Positions 5,373 through 6,746 of a stretch of DNA of 6,746 nucleotides are shown here, one piece after another; position 1 is the stretch's first letter; every line of letters starts with the position of its first letter. The translations under genes and the position numbers were made by a program. The notes under the pieces were generated by a model, which saw only the letters and a list, made by a program, of their open reading frames with translations, searched no databases and was not told the DNA's origin. Source of the DNA: Nitrososphaerota archaeon (GTDB lineage Archaea; Thermoproteota; Nitrososphaeria; Nitrososphaerales; Gagatemarchaeaceae); assembly GCA_005877225.1 (NCBI GenBank), contig VBPK01000134.1, positions 1-6,746 on the forward strand, read 5' to 3'.

Positions 5373-5611
5373 ATCTCATCGGAAGAAGGGTGAAGATTCT
5401 CGTTGCGACCGACCCGAATCAGGTTGGGCTCTCGGGCGAGCTGGTTCTCGAAAGGTCGAAGACACTCATGCTCGAATCCCGTGGGCGAAGGCTCACGATT
5501 CAGAAGTTGGGGACTGTGATCGAACTCGCGGGAACGGGAAGGGGGGAGGTCATCAGGGGCGACGATATTCTCGGCAGGGTCGAGGAGAGGATTGCGAGGG
5601 ATGCCTCATGA
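5369..5611 (+). CDS. rnp1: RNase P protein component 1 (Rpp29/Pop4 family)
   Basis: An 80-residue protein subunit of archaeal RNase P, which matures tRNA 5' ends. In the family it pairs with Rpp21 and binds the specificity domain of the RNase P RNA. Visible features are LIGRRVKILVATDPNQVGLSG at the start, the Sm-like barrel strands (ELVLERSKTLMLES, RRLTIQKLGTVIEL) and the final GDDILGRVEERI. All fit the short archaeal form, which lacks the eukaryotic N-terminal extension. The GTG start at 5369 overlaps the uL29 stop (GTGA) and has GGGGAG at 5355-5360, 8 nt upstream. Its place between uL29 and uS17 is conserved in many archaea and links tRNA processing to ribosome synthesis. Confidence 0.92.
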   Translation: MNLIGRRVKILVATDPNQVGLSGELVLERSKTLMLESRGRRLTIQKLGTVIELAGTGRGEVIRGDDILGRVEERIARDAS

Positions 5612-5934
5612 GCTCTGCGGGGCTCGAGATTGCTGCGCCAGCGCAAAAGTGCGATGACGTTCGCTGCCCATTTCACGGTCACGTCAAGGTACGTGGGAGG
5701 CTTCTCACGGGAAGGGTAGTCTCGACGGCGGGGAAATCCTTCGTCGTGATTCAGATGGAGTATCTTCACAAGGTAAGGAAGTACGGCAGGTCGGAGAGGC
5801 GGAAGAGCAGGCTGACAGCACACCTCCCGGGCTGCATACAGGCGCATGAGGGCGAGATGGCGACGATTGCGGAGTGCCGGCCCTTGTCGAAGACCATCTC
5901 GTTCGTCGTCGTTCAATCGAGGAGGTCTGCCTAG
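5608..5934 (+). CDS. rps17: Small ribosomal subunit protein uS17
   Basis: A 108-residue 16S rRNA-binding OB-fold protein of archaeal type. The N-terminal segment CDDVRCPFHG (residues 15-24) is typical of archaeal and eukaryotic uS17. It is followed by VKVRGRLLTGRVVS, the basic loop KYGRSERRKSRLTAH, and the signature GEMATIAECRPLSKTISFVVV (82-102). The ATG at 5608 overlaps the rnp1 stop (ATGA), with a GAGGG about 8 nt upstream, and gives a full-length protein. The stop TAG abuts the uL14 start codon. Nothing appears to be missing. Confidence 0.96.
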   Translation: MSSAGLEIAAPAQKCDDVRCPFHGHVKVRGRLLTGRVVSTAGKSFVVIQMEYLHKVRKYGRSERRKSRLTAHLPGCIQAHEGEMATIAECRPLSKTISFVVVQSRRSA

Positions 5935-6369
5935 ATGTCGACCAAGTCCCGCGCAGTCTCCGCGAAGGGTGTCGAGGAATACAAGACTTACATCACTCGG
6001 TCGATACCTGTGAGTGCCGTCATCACCTGCGCTGACAACACGGGAGCGAAGACGCTCAGGGTTGTCCAAGTGACACGGGCCAAGACCAGGCTGAAGAGGG
6101 TTCCGGCCGCATCGGTCGGCGACCACATCGTGTGCGTCGTGAAGCGTGGTCCCCCCGACCTTCGCAAGCAGACATTCGGTGCCGTGATAGTCAGGCAGAA
6201 GTATCCGGTGCGCAGGGTCAGCGGACTCCGGATATCATTCGAGGACAACGCGGCGGTCATCGTGACGCCGGAGGGCGAGCTGAAGGGGACAGACATCAAG
6301 GGTCCCGTCGCGAGTGAGGCGGCCGAAAGATGGCCGAGGATTGCCAATCTCGCCTCCATTATCATCTGA
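5935..6369 (+). CDS. rpl14: Large ribosomal subunit protein uL14
   Basis: A 144-residue protein of the 50S subunit interface that, in other archaea, also contacts translation GTPases and the anti-association factor. The signature TCADNTGAKTLRVV (31-44) and the archaeal C-terminus EDNAAVIVTPEGELKGTDIKG plus ERWPRIANLASIII are all present. It is about 12 residues longer than the usual ~132, owing to a short N-terminal extension (MSTKSRAVSAKGVEEYKT). The ATG at 5935 directly follows the uS17 TAG, with GGAGGT about 10 nt upstream, so this start is well supported. The extension is not known to me from other families and is probably disordered. Confidence 0.96.
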   Translation: MSTKSRAVSAKGVEEYKTYITRSIPVSAVITCADNTGAKTLRVVQVTRAKTRLKRVPAASVGDHIVCVVKRGPPDLRKQTFGAVIVRQKYPVRRVSGLRISFEDNAAVIVTPEGELKGTDIKGPVASEAAERWPRIANLASIII

Positions 6370-6370
6370 G

Positions 6371-6375
6371 GGAGG
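6371..6375 (+). promoter_or_regulatory. Shine-Dalgarno that decides the uL24 start
   Basis: GGAGG directly after the uL14 stop lies 6 nt before ATG 6382. An in-frame GTG at 6376 touches this site and would be too close, so the ATG is preferred. Confidence 0.65.
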
Positions 6376-6381
6376 GTGGAT

Positions 6382-6669
6382 ATGAAGTTCGGTTCTCCCC
6401 TCTCGGAAGACCTCCGGGCGAAGTTCAAGAGAAGAAGTGTGCGGCCGACAGTGGGAGATTCGGTCAGGATCGTCAGGGGAGAGTTCCGCAACATCGAGGG
6501 GAAGGTAACAAAGGTTCTTCCGAAGAAGGGGAAGGTCAACGTTGAGGGTGTCAGCCGAGAAAAGATCAAGGGGGGGACCGCGCCTGCCCCCATCGACGCC
6601 TCGAAGGTCGTTATCACCGCCTTCAACCTCGAAGACAAGTTGAGGAAGATGAAGCTGGAGGCGCAGTAA
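6382..6669 (+). CDS. rpl24: Large ribosomal subunit protein uL24, short N-terminus
   Basis: A 95-residue KOW-domain protein that starts 50S assembly by binding 23S rRNA. The core matches archaeal uL24: SPLSEDLRAKFKRRSVRPTVGD (residues 5-26), the KOW segment VRIVRGEFRNIEGKVTKVLP (27-46), VNVEGVSREKIKGG (52-65), and a C-terminus NLEDKLRKMKLEAQ that recalls thaumarchaeal uL24. Archaeal homologues usually have about 20-25 more residues before the LSEDL helix, containing the basic APLHxRxK-like stretch. Here the in-frame TGA of uL14 at 6367-6369 leaves no room for it. The KOW domain is complete, so the protein is probably functional. Confidence 0.93.
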   Translation: MKFGSPLSEDLRAKFKRRSVRPTVGDSVRIVRGEFRNIEGKVTKVLPKKGKVNVEGVSREKIKGGTAPAPIDASKVVITAFNLEDKLRKMKLEAQ

Positions 6670-6672
6670 GGG

Positions 6673-6746
6673 ATGGCAAAGAAGGGAGGAAGGAACAGAA
6701 TGAAGCGCCTCTCGGCTCCGAGGCTCTGGGACCTCGAGCGCAAGAA
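6673..6746 (+). CDS. rps4e: Small ribosomal subunit protein eS4, N-terminal part (3' end outside window)
   Basis: The first 24 codons of eS4, a protein found in archaea and eukaryotes but not bacteria. MAKKGGRNRMKRLSAPRLW then DLERK matches the conserved start (KKGxRxHLKRLxAPxxWxIxRK). The ATG at 6673 lies 3 nt after the uL24 stop TAA, with GGAGG at 6657-6661 about 11 nt upstream. The order uL24-eS4 is standard for archaeal operons, where uL5 would be expected next outside the window. Confidence 0.93.
   Translation, partial: MAKKGGRNRMKRLSAPRLWDLERK

Noticed and set aside
5500..6126. A 208-codon open frame on the - strand opposite rnp1, uS17 and uL14
   Set aside because: It mirrors conserved genes and has no recognisable domain.
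5988..6743. A 251-codon open frame on the - strand opposite uL14, uL24 and eS4
   Set aside because: It spans three well-identified ribosomal genes and shows no recognisable domain; it is an antisense shadow.

Overview
The window is archaeal chromosomal DNA, rich in G and C by eye (not counted). The ribosomal proteins are of the archaeal/eukaryotic kind (eS4, long uL14, uS17 with a CDDxxCPxHG segment), and an RNase P protein gene (Rpp29) sits between uL29 and uS17, a typically archaeal arrangement. The N-terminus of uS3 and the C-terminus of uL24 look most like Nitrososphaeria/Thaumarchaeota as I remember them. That affiliation is an inference, because no search was run.

There are three blocks. 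(1) Positions 1-772, + strand: the 3' end of a SufS-type cysteine desulfurase, overlapping by ATGA with a SufU/IscU-type Fe-S scaffold gene. (2) Positions 778-3979, - strand: a four-gene complex II operon read A-B-C-D. It has a flavoprotein with the covalent-FAD histidine, a three-cluster iron-sulfur subunit, and two small membrane anchors that resemble the FrdC and FrdD subunits of Escherichia coli-type fumarate reductase. Blocks 1 and 2 converge with only 5 bp between their stop codons. (3) Positions 4155-6746, + strand: a ribosomal operon uL22-uS3-uL29-rnp1-uS17-uL14-uL24-eS4, cut by the window end. The 175-bp gap between the divergent sdhA and uL22 starts holds a TATA-like box for uL22 and an imperfect palindrome.

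Almost every gene overlaps or abuts its neighbour (ATGA or GTGA overlaps, a TGA-T-CTG junction), so translational coupling is likely throughout. The Fe-S assembly genes and the complex II genes fit functionally, since the B subunit needs three Fe-S clusters, but they are on opposite strands.

The most unusual signals are in translation and protein boundaries. The full-length reading frames of sdhB and frdC contain no ATG, GTG or TTG at their proper N-termini. Each has instead a CTG about 8-10 nt after a Shine-Dalgarno-like sequence, and the resulting proteins have the family lengths. uL22 lacks the C-terminal segment that forms the ribosomal exit-tunnel hairpin, and uS3 just after it has no clear Shine-Dalgarno at its best start, which suggests either a real deletion or an assembly error. 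uL24 lacks its usual N-terminal segment. I found no novel defence, mobile or RNA system, no tRNA or rRNA, and no CRISPR array.
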